Positions 25,599 through 35,637 of a stretch of DNA of 64,000 bases are shown in pieces. A model generated the notes under the pieces. That model searched no databases. It saw nothing but the letters and a program-made list of their open reading frames with translations, and was not told where the DNA came from. How positions within the stretch are numbered: the stretch's first letter is position 1; every line of letters begins with the position of its first letter. Origin of the DNA: Francisellaceae bacterium (lineage in GTDB: Bacteria > Pseudomonadota > Gammaproteobacteria > UBA6186 > Azoamicaceae); the NCBI GenBank assembly GCA_018703155.1, contig JABJGS010000040.1, positions 16,262 to 80,261 on the forward strand. The letters run 5' to 3'. A program made the position numbers and the translations under genes.

Positions 25599-25928
25599 AT
25601 GGGTAACGCTCTAGGTGTTGTAAGTGATGAAAACTTCGAACAAGAGGTTTTAGCATCTGACAAGCCTGTATTGGTTGATTTTTGGGCGCCATGGTGCCAA
25701 CCATGTCTAAGATTAAACCCGGTAATTGAAGAGTTGGCAAATGACTATGCTGATAAAATAAAAATCGTTAAACTAAATGTTGAAGATAATACCGCTATTC
25801 CCAGTCGTTTTGGCATTAGAGGTATTCCAACATTAGTTTTATTTAAGAATGGTGAAGCTGTGACAAACAAAAGTGGTGGAGATTTATCCAAAGCACAATT
25901 AGCTGCCTTATTGGACAGTAATTTGTAA
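25599..25928 (+). CDS. trxA: thioredoxin with CQPC active site
   Basis: 109 residues. Full-length thioredoxin fold: [17 protein letters not shown], buried Asp, [17 protein letters not shown] with cis-Pro. The active site is Cys-Gln-Pro-Cys instead of Cys-Gly-Pro-Cys, and the following residue is Leu rather than Lys/Met/Arg. Position directly before rho is the classical trxA-rho order. CACAAGG upstream of the ATG is a fair ribosome site. The Gln may shift the redox potential; whether this is the sole thioredoxin is unknown. Confidence 0.92.
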   Translation: MGNALGVVSDENFEQEVLASDKPVLVDFWAPWCQPCLRLNPVIEELANDYADKIKIVKLNVEDNTAIPSRFGIRGIPTLVLFKNGEAVTNKSGGDLSKAQLAALLDSNL

Positions 25929-27262
25929 TGCACAAAACTACCGCCCTCGTAGAAAAAGAAAATTCCCCCTCAACAACTCAAAAAAGTATCTCAAATATGA
26001 ATTTAATAGAACTCAAACAAAAAACAATTGATAATTTAATTGAAATCGCTACGTCTGTTGGCCTTGAAAATGTCAGCCGTTTACGTAAACAAGAAATCAT
26101 TTTTTCTATCTTGAAAACCCTAGCTAAAAAGGGCGAAGATATCTTTAGTGACGGTGTTCTTGAAATATTGCAAGATGGTTTTGGCTTTTTACGATCGCCC
26201 TGCGGATCATTTTTAGCAAATCCTGAAGATATATACGTGTCACCAAGTCAAATCAGACGTTTTTCTTTACGAACCGGAGATAAAGTTAAGGGCAAGATTA
26301 GACCGCCTAAAGATAGTGAAAGATATTTTGCTTTGCTAAAGGTTAGCGAGATCAATGAATGCACATTAGAGAATGCTCGTTCAAAAAGCACCTTTGAAAG
26401 CTTAACGCCTCTGCATCCTAACAGAAAATTTCAACTAGAACGTGGCAACGGCAGCACTGAAGATATCACTACTAGAATAATAGAGCTGGTAGCTCCAATT
26501 GGTAAGGGACAAAGAGCACTAGTTGTTTCACCACCCAAAGCCGGTAAAACTGTTATGCTACAGAATATTGCTCACTCAATTGAGGCAAACAATCCTGAAT
26601 GCCACCTAATAGTACTATTAATCGATGAGCGCCCAGAAGAGGTTACTGAAATGACTCGCTCCGTCCGAGGCGAAGTTATTGCTAGCACCTTTGATGAGCC
26701 AGCATCAAGACATGTTCAAGTTGCGGATATGGTAATCGAGCGCGCTAAACGATTAGTTGAAAACAAAAAAGATGTTGTTATTCTTTTGGATTCTATTACT
26801 AGACTTGCCAGAGCTTACAACACCGTCGCTCCATCATCAGGAAAGGTATTAACTGGTGGGGTTGATGCAAATGCCCTACACCGACCTAAGCGCTTCTTTG
26901 GTGCAGCAAGGAATTTAGAAGAAGGCGGCAGCTTAACTATTATTGCTACAGCTTTAGTTGATACTGGTTCAAAAATGGATGAAGTTATCTTTGAAGAGTT
27001 TAAAGGTACTGGAAATTGCGAAATACATCTTGATAGAAGACTTGCCGAACGTCGTGTGTATCCAGCAATAAATGTTAATAAATCTGGCACTAGAAAAGAA
27101 GAACTTCTATCTAAACCTGATGAACTACAAAAAATTTGGATTTTAAGAAAATTATTACACTCCATGGATGATACCCAAGCCATGGAGTTCTTAATAGCAC
27201 ACTTAAAAGAAGCTAAAACTAATGCTAATTTCTTTGACACTATGAAGCGAGCGGCTCAATAA
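25928..27262 (+). CDS. rho: transcription termination factor Rho
   Basis: 444 residues from ATG 25928 (overlapping the trxA TAA as TAATG, suggesting coupling), or 421 from ATG 25997 ([18 protein letters not shown]), the start that matches E. coli Rho. Rho N-domain ([14 protein letters not shown]), cold-shock-like RNA-binding domain ([14 protein letters not shown]), Walker A ([12 protein letters not shown]), Walker B ([16 protein letters not shown]), Q/R loops. Hexameric RNA helicase that ends transcription. The 3' end runs 23 bases into the convergent hemY gene. Confidence 0.97.
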   Translation: MHKTTALVEKENSPSTTQKSISNMNLIELKQKTIDNLIEIATSVGLENVSRLRKQEIIFSILKTLAKKGEDIFSDGVLEILQDGFGFLRSPCGSFLANPEDIYVSPSQIRRFSLRTGDKVKGKIRPPKDSERYFALLKVSEINECTLENARSKSTFESLTPLHPNRKFQLERGNGSTEDITTRIIELVAPIGKGQRALVVSPPKAGKTVMLQNIAHSIEANNPECHLIVLLIDERPEEVTEMTRSVRGEVIASTFDEPASRHVQVADMVIERAKRLVENKKDVVILLDSITRLARAYNTVAPSSGKVLTGGVDANALHRPKRFFGAARNLEEGGSLTIIATALVDTGSKMDEVIFEEFKGTGNCEIHLDRRLAERRVYPAINVNKSGTRKEELLSKPDELQKIWILRKLLHSMDDTQAMEFLIAHLKEAKTNANFFDTMKRAAQ

Positions 27263-28466
27263 CAACATCATTAGATAATAGGGGCTTCGTTATTCCTAAC
27301 TTAGCCCCTTTTTCGTAATATTCCCTAGCTTTACCTAGATCATTTTTTTTAGCAAACAAATCTCCAAGTAAACTGTATAATTTTGCACTTGGCCGTATAG
27401 CTAGAGCCTGCTCAAATAAACTTTGAGATTTACCAAAAATTTCTCTCTCTAAATATATTTGTCCCAACCCTTCTAGTAGAATAACGTCCTTTGAGTTGGT
27501 TTTTAACCACTTCTCTAAAAGCTTTCGTTTTTGTTCAATGTCTACTTTCGTATTAGCAATAAATGGTGCAACAAAACCAGGCTCGTACCGCTTATTAAAA
27601 ACCCTGGTAATAATTTTCCCTGAGGTATCATCCATTCTTAGCATTTGCAATGCGATAATATACTGCGTCATAATCGTATCTTTTTGCTTTATGTGTTTTG
27701 GGACTCTTTCCCATAGAGCCTTTAGCTCCTGGCCTCCATGACACTTAGCTACCTCTTTAATGTAACCACTAAAAAAATCCACTTGCATCGCCACAAACAT
27801 CTCTTGTGAAAATGCCTTACTTTTCTTTATCGGTAGCAATAAATCTTCTAAGTATTCAAAATACCCCAGTTTCAAGGATGTAAGAGTTATTAATTTTAGA
27901 ACTTCCTTGTTTTTATGATGATTTTTAGATAAATTTACTAAAATTTGGTGCGCAGTATCATATTCATTATTTTGTATCTTTAATTTCACTAAAAATATTT
28001 GATAGATATACGCTCTGCAAGCATTGTCTTTGGCTAAGCCCGCAATAATTTCATCTCGCTTGAGAAGATCATTTGACTCGTGGGCCGTCCGTGCAGCTGT
28101 TAATGCATTTATCACAGACAAAGAACAACTCAACTGTGTTGACTTATTTGCAAGCTTGCTTGCCTGATCAAAATCACCCAATATCATAAATTCTAAAGAT
28201 TTTTGCGTGGCATTATGCGCCTTACTCAACCTCTTTGCTTCAAAATAACTTTTTGAACTCGCTGCCCAATATTGGAATTTACTAATAAACCTAATAATTA
28301 GTGCCAACACTGACGCTGACAAAATCAATCCAAACATCACAATCCAAATAGGAGCTTGTACTTGCCAAGAATCATAGAAAAAAACCACCTCTCCTGTAGA
28401 ATTATTGAATAATGTCCCAATAATGCCCCCAAGGACAAGAAAAATGAAAACGATAAACCAGCGCAT
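27240..28466 (-). CDS. hemY: HemY-like heme biosynthesis TPR membrane protein
   Basis: 408 residues. Two N-terminal membrane helices ([40 protein letters not shown]) with the conserved HemY N-terminal domain, then TPR helices; near the end [26 protein letters not shown]. Known as an inner-membrane protein of late tetrapyrrole synthesis with an unsettled role. Last gene of hemCDXY, directly abutting hemX (its start ATG ends at the hemX stop). Its 3' end overlaps rho by 23 bases, convergent. Confidence 0.9.
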   Translation of the reverse strand: MRWFIVFIFLVLGGIIGTLFNNSTGEVVFFYDSWQVQAPIWIVMFGLILSASVLALIIRFISKFQYWAASSKSYFEAKRLSKAHNATQKSLEFMILGDFDQASKLANKSTQLSCSLSVINALTAARTAHESNDLLKRDEIIAGLAKDNACRAYIYQIFLVKLKIQNNEYDTAHQILVNLSKNHHKNKEVLKLITLTSLKLGYFEYLEDLLLPIKKSKAFSQEMFVAMQVDFFSGYIKEVAKCHGGQELKALWERVPKHIKQKDTIMTQYIIALQMLRMDDTSGKIITRVFNKRYEPGFVAPFIANTKVDIEQKRKLLEKWLKTNSKDVILLEGLGQIYLEREIFGKSQSLFEQALAIRPSAKLYSLLGDLFAKKNDLGKAREYYEKGAKLGITKPLLSNDVVIEPLAS

Positions 28467-29449
28467 CAGCTATCTCCTTCTTGTTGCGAAACAATATTAG
28501 CTTTTATCATTTCAAGCTTATTTATCAGCCTTTGCACTGGTGACTTATAATTTTTCAAAGATTCAAGCTCTATTTTTATTTCTTTATATTGAGAATTTTT
28601 ATGGAGCAATGACAGCAAATCTAATGACTTATCTAAGGATAATTGATAAATATCATTTCTATCTGTTAGCACCGCATAGGCAGCCTCTTCTAAAGATAAA
28701 TGCAACCGTCCTGCTAACAAATATTTACTATCTGCAACCGTTAACTCTTGTCTTAACTGTTTAACTTTGCTTACTTTAATTGAATCTTTTAATTTGTGCC
28801 AAGACTTCTCCAAAAATGACCCGGAATCATCATCCAACTTAACCTTAGCATTATCTTTATTTTTTTGTGACTCTACGTTTAAAGCTGCAGTTATCTTAAC
28901 AAGACGATACCACGGCTCTAAGTGATAACCTTCAAGCTCATTCTGGATCTGAGTAAGCTCTTCAATATAATCTGGATATTGTAACAAATTAAATCTTACT
29001 AACTGAATAGCCTCCGTTGCAAAATTCCATGTTGCCATTTTACGAACATATCTAATTGCATCATCAAGATAGCTAATAGCTAGATTTAATTTATCTTGAT
29101 CTTTACTAAGCTTGCTTATAACCAGCTCATTCAAGCTGGTTATTTTTCCTTCCAGCGATGGTATTTGCATCAAGCTTTCTTTTAGTTTAATACTGGTTGT
29201 TTCTGAGCTGCGCTGCACTTCAGATAAAATTTTCATCTGACTATTTAATTCTGAAATTTCAGTTTGTGCTCTAATTAATCCATTCCCTATAATTATTCTT
29301 TTTTGATAAGACTGAAATTCCAAGCCTATCACGCCACCAACAATCCCCAAAAACATAACATTACGCCAAAAATTTTTCACTTTCGTTTTAGTTTTAGTTT
29401 TGCTTTCCGGCATTACATCTTCAGCTTCATTGACCTGGACATCACTCAT
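28466..29449 (-). CDS. hemX: HemX-like membrane protein (uroporphyrinogen-III methyltransferase-like)
   Basis: 327 residues from ATG 29449, which has AAGGA 8 bases upstream; the ATG at 29458 leaves no space for it. Cytoplasmic acidic N-terminus, one membrane helix (about 25-41, NVMFLGIVGGVIGLEF), coiled coil, then a periplasmic domain with WRNFATEAIQLVRF/RLHLSLEEAAYAVLTDRN-type motifs of HemX. Acts with HemY in tetrapyrrole synthesis, function unclear. Overlaps or abuts hemD. Confidence 0.88.
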   Translation of the reverse strand: MSDVQVNEAEDVMPESKTKTKTKVKNFWRNVMFLGIVGGVIGLEFQSYQKRIIIGNGLIRAQTEISELNSQMKILSEVQRSSETTSIKLKESLMQIPSLEGKITSLNELVISKLSKDQDKLNLAISYLDDAIRYVRKMATWNFATEAIQLVRFNLLQYPDYIEELTQIQNELEGYHLEPWYRLVKITAALNVESQKNKDNAKVKLDDDSGSFLEKSWHKLKDSIKVSKVKQLRQELTVADSKYLLAGRLHLSLEEAAYAVLTDRNDIYQLSLDKSLDLLSLLHKNSQYKEIKIELESLKNYKSPVQRLINKLEMIKANIVSQQEGDS

Positions 29450-29450
29450 C

Positions 29451-30176
29451 TTATACATCCTTATAATTTTCTATAAATTTTAATATTTTAGTATTGCTCG
29501 CTTCAGGCAGCGCAATCACCTTATGAAAAACCCTGGCATCTATTGCCATCTTATACAATCTTTCCCCAACAACAAATAACATTTTTTTATTGAAATATTT
29601 TTGCTGTTCTAACAACCCCATCAAAGCCTGACCTGAAGTTACCACTACTGCTGTATATACAGAACAAGAATCAAGCTCATTATCACTATAAACTATTCTT
29701 TCTTGCTCATAGACACCATGGGTTTCAACATAAGCATCAATACTTTTCAAATAATCAACAACCATCTCAACACCCTCTGGCTGCTGAAATAGCATGAACC
29801 GACTAGTATTCTTTATTTTTGTTGACCTTAACAAACTAACTAATTTTTCACTATTGTAAGGCCCACTTTTTGGAACCATAATATTCTTCGCACCCGCTTT
29901 CTCAAGAGACCCGGCTGTTGCAGGTCCGATAGCCCAACAACGATTTTTGGCATACTTAAAAAATATCTTCGGCCAATTATAAAGTGTAGCACTTACAGAT
30001 GTTTTACTAAAAAAGAACATTTCATCATCAGGATTAATTATAAGTTTATGGTGTAATTTTTTTTTTATTAGATTATATATTGGTAGGTGTTCTGCTTCTT
30101 TATGTATTTCTTGTAAAAGTTTAACTAAATCCAACCCTTCTTGACCTGGCCTGGTTATAATGAAGCTTAACGCCAA
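29451..30176 (-). CDS. hemD: uroporphyrinogen-III synthase
   Basis: 241 residues from TTG 30176 (MALSFIITRPGQEGLDL), which has AGGGGG 7 bases upstream and overlaps hemC by 10. The open frame reaches 30233 but would add hemC-overlapping residues outside the family. HemD pattern: ITRPGQEG, FFFSKTSVSA, CWAIGPATAGSLEKAGAKN, VVVTSGQALMGLL. Cyclises hydroxymethylbilane with ring-D inversion. Member of the hemC-hemD-hemX-hemY operon. Confidence 0.9.
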   Translation of the reverse strand: MALSFIITRPGQEGLDLVKLLQEIHKEAEHLPIYNLIKKKLHHKLIINPDDEMFFFSKTSVSATLYNWPKIFFKYAKNRCWAIGPATAGSLEKAGAKNIMVPKSGPYNSEKLVSLLRSTKIKNTSRFMLFQQPEGVEMVVDYLKSIDAYVETHGVYEQERIVYSDNELDSCSVYTAVVVTSGQALMGLLEQQKYFNKKMLFVVGERLYKMAIDARVFHKVIALPEASNTKILKFIENYKDV

Positions 30177-31087
30177 TCTATATCCCCCTGACTTAAAATA
30201 TCTTGTGCTACAATATTTCCCAACATAGAGCACTCATCAAGGTCACACTCTCTATTACTACGATAATAAGTCCCAATTTTGCTACCAACCCAAGCCTGAA
30301 GACATATACGCCCTCCTTTTATTACAGAAAACCCAGCGACAGGGGTTTGACATGAGCCTCCAAGAGCCTTATTTAAATCCCTCTCCACCATAGCCCTAAT
30401 AACAGTATGATGATCCATCAGCTGTGACACCATTTCTTTTACTTTAGTATTATCATGGTGAAACTCGGCGGCCAATATTCCCTGCCCAACAGCTGGCAAC
30501 ATCATTTGAGGTGTTAAATCTTGCTGATATGTAACACAGATATCATCTACCCTATCGAGTCCTGCTGCTGCTAAAATTATCGCATCATATTCACCACCTT
30601 GTAATTTATTGACTCTAGTATGAATATTGCCCCTCAAAAGCTTAATTTTTATATCTGGACGCAAATCTTGCATTTGCCAGTGCCGCCTTAAACTTGAAGT
30701 CCCAACAACTGCTCCTAATGGCAAAGCATCTAATCCTTGATATTTATTACTTAGCAAAACATCGTATGGATTGGCACGCTCAAGCACAGGAACAATTTCT
30801 AAGTTATCTGGTAATTCATAAGGCATATCCTTTAGCGAGTGTATTGCTATATCAGCAGTTCCATCTAACAAAGCATGCTCCAACTCCTTTACAAACAACC
30901 CCTTGCCACCATGCTCATATAATGGTGTCTCAAGAGTCTTGTCACCCTTAGTAACAATTTTTTTTAATTTGATTTGCAATTGTGGATATAACGATTGCAA
31001 TTGCTTTGCAAAAAGTTGAGTTTGTGCCAGTGCAAGCTTACTTGTTCTTGTGGCAATAGTTATGGTGTCTGTTATCACTTTCATCAC
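30167..31087 (-). CDS. hemC: porphobilinogen deaminase (hydroxymethylbilane synthase)
   Basis: 306 residues: IATRTSKLALAQT, DKTLETPL, GKGLFVKELEHALLDGTADIAIHSLKDMP, GTSSLRRHWQMQ, LRGNIHTRVNKL, and the dipyrromethane-cofactor Cys in LGGSCQTPVAGF. Polymerises four porphobilinogens. First hem gene of the operon; its start overlaps the upstream carboxylesterase gene by 4 bases, so the hydrolase may lead this transcript. Confidence 0.97.
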   Translation of the reverse strand: MMKVITDTITIATRTSKLALAQTQLFAKQLQSLYPQLQIKLKKIVTKGDKTLETPLYEHGGKGLFVKELEHALLDGTADIAIHSLKDMPYELPDNLEIVPVLERANPYDVLLSNKYQGLDALPLGAVVGTSSLRRHWQMQDLRPDIKIKLLRGNIHTRVNKLQGGEYDAIILAAAGLDRVDDICVTYQQDLTPQMMLPAVGQGILAAEFHHDNTKVKEMVSQLMDHHTVIRAMVERDLNKALGGSCQTPVAGFSVIKGGRICLQAWVGSKIGTYYRSNRECDLDECSMLGNIVAQDILSQGDIDWR

Positions 31088-31770
31088 CCAGCTAATTTAA
31101 ATACATCATGTATAAACAAGCTAATGTGAGAGATTTCCTCATCACAAACACTATGCTGAATTGGATAGCTATGCCACTGTACATTACAGCCATGCCCTAA
31201 TAATTGTTTTTTTGCGTCTTCTCCATGATGCAATGGAACAATTGGATCAAATAATCCATGCCCCATAAATATGGGGGTTTTAGTTCCTTCAACACTAATT
31301 TCTTCATCTAGTAAATTTGGAAAAGTCTGGTAAGTAGATAAGGCAATCACCCCAGCCAAAGGGAGCACGCTACGAAGACCAAAATGTAATGCCAAAGCCC
31401 CTCCTTGTGAAAATCCAGCTAATAAAATATTTTCACTAGAGCATGAATTAAGCATTAACTCTCGATGAAGCAAATCAGCAATCCATTGTGACGACAGTCT
31501 GATCCCCTCCTCATCTTCCCTGGAATTGAATCTGACATCAAGAATATCAAACCATCCACGCATAACCATGCCCCCATTGACAGTAATTGGTCGAAGTGGT
31601 GCACTCGGAAAAACAAACCTTAATCCATGATCTTCAGGTAAGCCGAGCATGTTGATCATTCCTAAAAAATCCTGACCATCAGCTCCCAGGCCATGTAACC
31701 ACAATACCGTACCTCGATATTCTGCCAGCGGCTCAACTTCAATGACTTCTAGTATTACTTCTTCATCCAT
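31084..31770 (-). CDS. phospholipase/carboxylesterase family alpha/beta hydrolase
   Basis: 228 residues. TVLWLHGLGADGQDF (oxyanion loop), nucleophile Ser in LAGFSQGGALALH, Asp in HGLFDPIVPL, His in YPIQHSVCDEE: the complete triad of the acyl-protein-thioesterase/carboxylesterase family (YpfH type). Cytoplasmic; substrate unknown. Overlaps hemC by 4 bases. Function beyond esterase is not readable. Confidence 0.9.
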   Translation of the reverse strand: MDEEVILEVIEVEPLAEYRGTVLWLHGLGADGQDFLGMINMLGLPEDHGLRFVFPSAPLRPITVNGGMVMRGWFDILDVRFNSREDEEGIRLSSQWIADLLHRELMLNSCSSENILLAGFSQGGALALHFGLRSVLPLAGVIALSTYQTFPNLLDEEISVEGTKTPIFMGHGLFDPIVPLHHGEDAKKQLLGHGCNVQWHSYPIQHSVCDEEISHISLFIHDVFKLAG

Positions 31771-31922
31771 TTAGAATACCTTTTTATGTTACGGTCATAT
31801 TATTTACAACAAATTCTTAAAATTATTGTAACCTTGGTCTCGATTAATGTGAAGCTTATAAGCTAATCATCTAGATAGAAAAAAGTTCTGCATCTAGCCG
31901 CTAAATGTGGCACCATATAAAA

Positions 31923-32036
31923 ATGAGAGAATTTAGTATCATATTTTTTGTAACATGTGCATTGTTGTGTTCCTCTTGCGGTCAGAAAGGACCCTTATAT
32001 CTTCCTCAAGACAATGACACAAAACAAAGCAAATAG
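31923..32036 (+). CDS. lptM: small lipoprotein LptM (YifL family)
   Basis: 37 residues: MREFSIIFFVTCALLCSSCGQKGPLYLPQD. The signal peptide ends in CSSC, and the motif CGQKGPLYLP is the LptM signature. LptM helps oxidative maturation of the LptD/E LPS translocon in the outer membrane. It lies 12 bases upstream of dapF, the usual lptM-dapF order. It is too short for most gene-length cutoffs. Confidence 0.88.
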   Translation: MREFSIIFFVTCALLCSSCGQKGPLYLPQDNDTKQSK

Positions 32037-32048
32037 TACGGAAGCAAT

Positions 32049-32855
32049 ATGATTGTTAATTTCACCAAAATGCACAGTCTTGGCAACGACTTTGTCATTA
32101 TTGATTTAATTAGTCAGTATATAAAGTTATACCCTGGGTTAATTGAACGTATCACTGAACGAACTCAAGGCATTGGCTGCGACCAACTCCTTACTCTCGA
32201 GCCACCAACCAAATATGAATCCGATTTTTATTACCGTATTTTTAATCAAGACGGCAACGAAGTAGAACAATGTGGCAATGGAGCAAGATGCCTTGCTCAA
32301 AACATGTTAGACTTAAACCTAACTAACAAGAATAAATTAATCGCAGATTGTAAAGGCGGCTCCGCTTCATTACATATTTTAAAAAACCGTCAAACATCTG
32401 TATGTTTTAATGATGTCAGCAACGATATTAATACATTAGAAATTTCCTGCAACCAAGGTAACTTCGAGTTACATTGCGTTAACCTTGGCAACCCTCATGC
32501 TGTGATTTTTGTTGATGCGGATGAATTAGCAAATATTGCAGAGTTAACCAGCATTGCCAACACTCTTTCTGCTAGTGAGTATTTTCCGAATGGAATTAAT
32601 ATCGGATTTTGTCAGATACTGAATAATCAAGAAATCAATTTACGTGTTTTTGAACGCGGTGTTGGTTTTACCAGCTCTTGCGGCACAGGGGCTCTAGCTG
32701 CCACTTTATGTTCATTCAGTAAAGGTCTAACCAACAACCAAATTAAAGTTCACTTTGAACCTGGATATTTAAAAGTTCAATATCATTCTGATAAAAAATG
32801 TGCGCTAATGGCAGGACCAACAAATACTGTTTTTCAAGGCTCTTTTCGTTTATAA
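32049..32855 (+). CDS. dapF: diaminopimelate epimerase
   Basis: 268 residues. MHSLGNDFVIID start, catalytic Cys in EQCGNGARCLAQ and SSCGTGALAATL, FERGVGFT. Converts LL- to meso-DAP for lysine and peptidoglycan. GGAAG lies 6 bases before the ATG. Two-gene unit with lptM. Confidence 0.96.
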   Translation: MIVNFTKMHSLGNDFVIIDLISQYIKLYPGLIERITERTQGIGCDQLLTLEPPTKYESDFYYRIFNQDGNEVEQCGNGARCLAQNMLDLNLTNKNKLIADCKGGSASLHILKNRQTSVCFNDVSNDINTLEISCNQGNFELHCVNLGNPHAVIFVDADELANIAELTSIANTLSASEYFPNGINIGFCQILNNQEINLRVFERGVGFTSSCGTGALAATLCSFSKGLTNNQIKVHFEPGYLKVQYHSDKKCALMAGPTNTVFQGSFRL

Positions 32856-32934
32856 AAGACCTTTCATCTTTTTATAAAATGTTATAAACTCATCTTCCCT
32901 TTTTTAAAAACCTATAAAAACTAGGAGATGTTAG

Positions 32935-34179
32935 ATGTCGGTTAAAAAAAGTATTCTATTAGCGACTATTGGATTATGCGCTGTGCAACCAGCCTTTGCT
33001 GCTGAAGACTTAGCTGCAAAAACTAAAGGCGGATTTTCTTATGGCACCAAAGGTACTGATCCATATTGGTTCAAACTAAGTGGTTTACTACAATCCGACC
33101 AAACTTTTGTATCTGGCAGCAGTATCTCAAAGGGAACACAATTTCATACTAATACTAACTTACGTAGGGCATCTGTTGGCCTCTCTGGTGGTGTTGATAA
33201 TGACTGGTCCTATGTATTCTCTCTAGATATGGGCAGTGATCGTAAATTTAAGTTAAGTGATGCTTATGCTAATTACGCAGGTATTCATGAAAGATTAAAC
33301 ATATCTGTTGGCCAAATTAATCCATCATTTTCTCTAGAAAATACTTCTAGCTCAAAATGGCTGGCCTTTCTAGAGCGTTCAATGGCAGCAACTGCCTTTG
33401 GCCCAGGACAAGGACTAGGAGTTTCAGCTTCTTTCTACGACCAGCATTATGCATTAGCAGCTTCAGTTTCAGCGCCAATGAAAGGTGATGGAGCTAAATC
33501 AACTGCTACTGCTGCCTCAGATAACACTATTTCAGATCAATACGTATATTCAGCCAGAGCAACTCTTGCTCCAATTCACACAGATGGACATGTTGCCCAA
33601 ATTGGCATATCTGGTCATTTTGAAGAAAATAAAAATGGCTTCATTGAATTTAAGTCAATGCCTGAAATACAAACTAGAGCTAATGTAGCTGTAGTTAATA
33701 CTTCAAGCGCTGCAGGTGTCCGATCAATACAAGCAAAACATCAATCTACTTTTGCTGTAGAGTTAGCTGGTCAATCTGGCCCACTGTTTGGTGAAGTTGA
33801 ATACCAAATTGCTCACATTAAAAGAACTACTGGTACCGGCAATAACTTGAAATTTCATGGTTACCATGCTGAAGTTGCTTATGTGCTAACTGGTGAGCAT
33901 AGAACTTATAACATCACCAATGGTACATTTAATCAACTGACACCATCATCAAATGGTGCCTGGGAATTAGCTGCTAGACATAGCTATATCACTCTAACTA
34001 ATAGAGATATAGTTGGTGGCGCCGCACATAATACAACACTAGGGGTCAACTGGTATTATTCTCCTGAGATCAAAATTAGTGCTAATTATATTCGCTCCCT
34101 ACAAAATACAAACCCTGCCTTTGGTACCGAACAACGCAAATTAAATTTATTCGGCGTAAGGTTCCAAATGGTATTTTAA
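32935..34179 (+). CDS. phosphate-selective porin O/P-like outer-membrane protein
   Basis: 414 residues. Signal peptide MSVKKSILLATIGLCAVQPAFA, then alternating aromatic beta strands (FKLSGLLQSDQTF; RRASVGLSGGVDNDWSYVFSLDMG; FELDISVGQINPSF-type; GVNWYYSPEIKISANYIRSL), ending with terminal Phe (RFQMVF), as outer-membrane beta-barrels do. OprP/OprO family pattern; specificity (phosphate, polyphosphate or other anion) unknown. AGGAG precedes the ATG; an intrinsic terminator follows. Two further family members lie at 48-51 kb. Confidence 0.87.
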   Translation: MSVKKSILLATIGLCAVQPAFAAEDLAAKTKGGFSYGTKGTDPYWFKLSGLLQSDQTFVSGSSISKGTQFHTNTNLRRASVGLSGGVDNDWSYVFSLDMGSDRKFKLSDAYANYAGIHERLNISVGQINPSFSLENTSSSKWLAFLERSMAATAFGPGQGLGVSASFYDQHYALAASVSAPMKGDGAKSTATAASDNTISDQYVYSARATLAPIHTDGHVAQIGISGHFEENKNGFIEFKSMPEIQTRANVAVVNTSSAAGVRSIQAKHQSTFAVELAGQSGPLFGEVEYQIAHIKRTTGTGNNLKFHGYHAEVAYVLTGEHRTYNITNGTFNQLTPSSNGAWELAARHSYITLTNRDIVGGAAHNTTLGVNWYYSPEIKISANYIRSLQNTNPAFGTEQRKLNLFGVRFQMVF

Positions 34180-34210
34180 AAATATTAAAAAAGACCAACC
34201 AATATATTTA

Positions 34211-34236
34211 CCCCATCACTTGATGGGGTTTTTTTT
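34211..34236 (+). terminator. intrinsic terminator after the porin gene
   Basis: Stem CCCCATCA / TGATGGGG with a two-base CT centre (in practice a four-base loop), followed by eight T. Lies 32 bases after the porin stop. Confidence 0.88.
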
Positions 34237-34347
34237 ACTAAAATTTCATAACGCCACTCATCTTGAATATTAAGCATACAACTGTTATACATCTAACTTT
34301 GGGATATGCTTCTTTTTTCCCCTCACCAGACAAATCAGGAGATCATT

Positions 34348-34870
34348 ATGATACCAATTATGGGCTCATTTCATGTATATACAAATAGCAAAAGAGAAAG
34401 TGTTGGACAAATGGATCCACCGCAACCCTGAAGATTTCATATCTTTTGTTGGTGGGTGTGGAAATATAACAACAGAGGTTCTCGCAGATGATTGCAGTAA
34501 AGATTTTCCTTATGAACTTCGCGGTTAAAGCATCGGAAATATGTTTCTTAATATAAGAAAATTAGGGGGCAGTTTTTTAGCAAGCATACTGGCCGCAGAT
34601 GATCTGAAAAGTTTATTAATTGATACTTTTCCTGATAGACAAGCTAAACCATTCCAACAAACAGAAATGGATAATAGAAATCTTATTAAAATCGAACTTA
34701 ATAGTGTTAATGATATAAGATTAGCCTTAAGTGCAATTAATAACATTAAAACTTTACCCTCAGATCTTCTAGAAGATTTAAGAGATCTTTCGGTTAACTC
34801 TGGTCTTGAGGATATGACTAACTCCAATTCAAGACCAAATATAACCACACAACATAAAAATAAACTTTAA
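34348..34870 (+). pseudogene. small unknown locus, fragmented reading frame
   Basis: AGGAG sits 6 bases before ATG 34348, whose frame ends after 27 codons. Overlapping frame +1 runs 34373-34528 (51 codons, MYIQIAKEKVLDKWIH...) to TAA, and in that same frame a 109-codon stretch follows (34541-34870, MFLNIRKLGGSFLASILAADD). The good ribosome site, the broken frames and the short products suggest a decayed gene; alternatively 34541-34870 is a real 109-residue gene. Not recognised. The surrounding 34237-34347 and 34871-35117 hold no gene that I can support. Confidence 0.4.
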
Positions 34871-35117
34871 AATTTTAATATTGTTATGCAGATAAAAATA
34901 TGTATAGCAATTCTTTATGAGTAATATAGCCATCAATTCTCGTACGACACAGGAAGATTATTGAAGTCATGAAGTTTTTTTGTTAAGTTATTCATGATGG
35001 AATGCTTGTTTAATCTGAGACATGCAACATGGGCAACCACTACGGTCAATCGTATTATACAATTATATCTATAATATAGCGTCAAATTACTTCATCTAAT
35101 CATTAGTGGGCACACGT

Positions 35118-35621
35118 ATGAAACTTAATAAATTAGCCACTCTCTCTCAAAGAACATTAATTATTTTTATAGGTTTACAAGCCTTGGTAATTTTTGCAGG
35201 TGGATATATTCTCGAATATTATTTTTACTACATGCCATGTGTGCTTTGTTTTATTCAAAGATATTTATTTTTGCTATGTTCTGTTTCTGCCTTAGTTGGA
35301 GGAATGTTCTTTTCATCTACAATCCTAAGATATTTGTCTTATACTGTAGCTATATTAAGTTCAGTTCTAGGGCTAGCTGTTGGCCTGCATCATCGCAATG
35401 TACAATCCCTTCCAATTGATAAAATACAAAACTGCAGCCAAAGCATCTCACAAATGCTAGAAAATTTTGAATTTGGTAAAATCATTGAGTCATGGCTACA
35501 TGGCGACTCAGAATGCCACATCATTCAGAAATTTTTAGGCATAAACCTTACCGAGTGGAGTATTATTTTATTCAGCATATTACTTATGCAACTACTGTAT
35601 ACAATAAAAAAGGTAGAATAA
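35118..35621 (+). CDS. dsbB: disulfide bond formation protein DsbB
   Basis: 167 residues from ATG 35118; GTG 35106 in frame is less likely. Four membrane helices (about 10-30, 40-60, 64-82, 142-160). First periplasmic Cys pair in PCVLCFIQRY; the second pair in the loop (NCSQS...SECHI). Reoxidises DsbA using quinone. Its partner DsbA is at 46.9 kb. No operon partner here. Confidence 0.93.
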   Translation: MKLNKLATLSQRTLIIFIGLQALVIFAGGYILEYYFYYMPCVLCFIQRYLFLLCSVSALVGGMFFSSTILRYLSYTVAILSSVLGLAVGLHHRNVQSLPIDKIQNCSQSISQMLENFEFGKIIESWLHGDSECHIIQKFLGINLTEWSIILFSILLMQLLYTIKKVE

Positions 35622-35637
35622 ATCTACCTTAAAAAAA

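Noticed and set aside
35610..35637. Stem AGGTAGA/TCTACCT at the end of dsbB as a terminator
   Set aside because: On the plus strand an A-run, not a T-run, follows, so it is not a normal terminator for dsbB.
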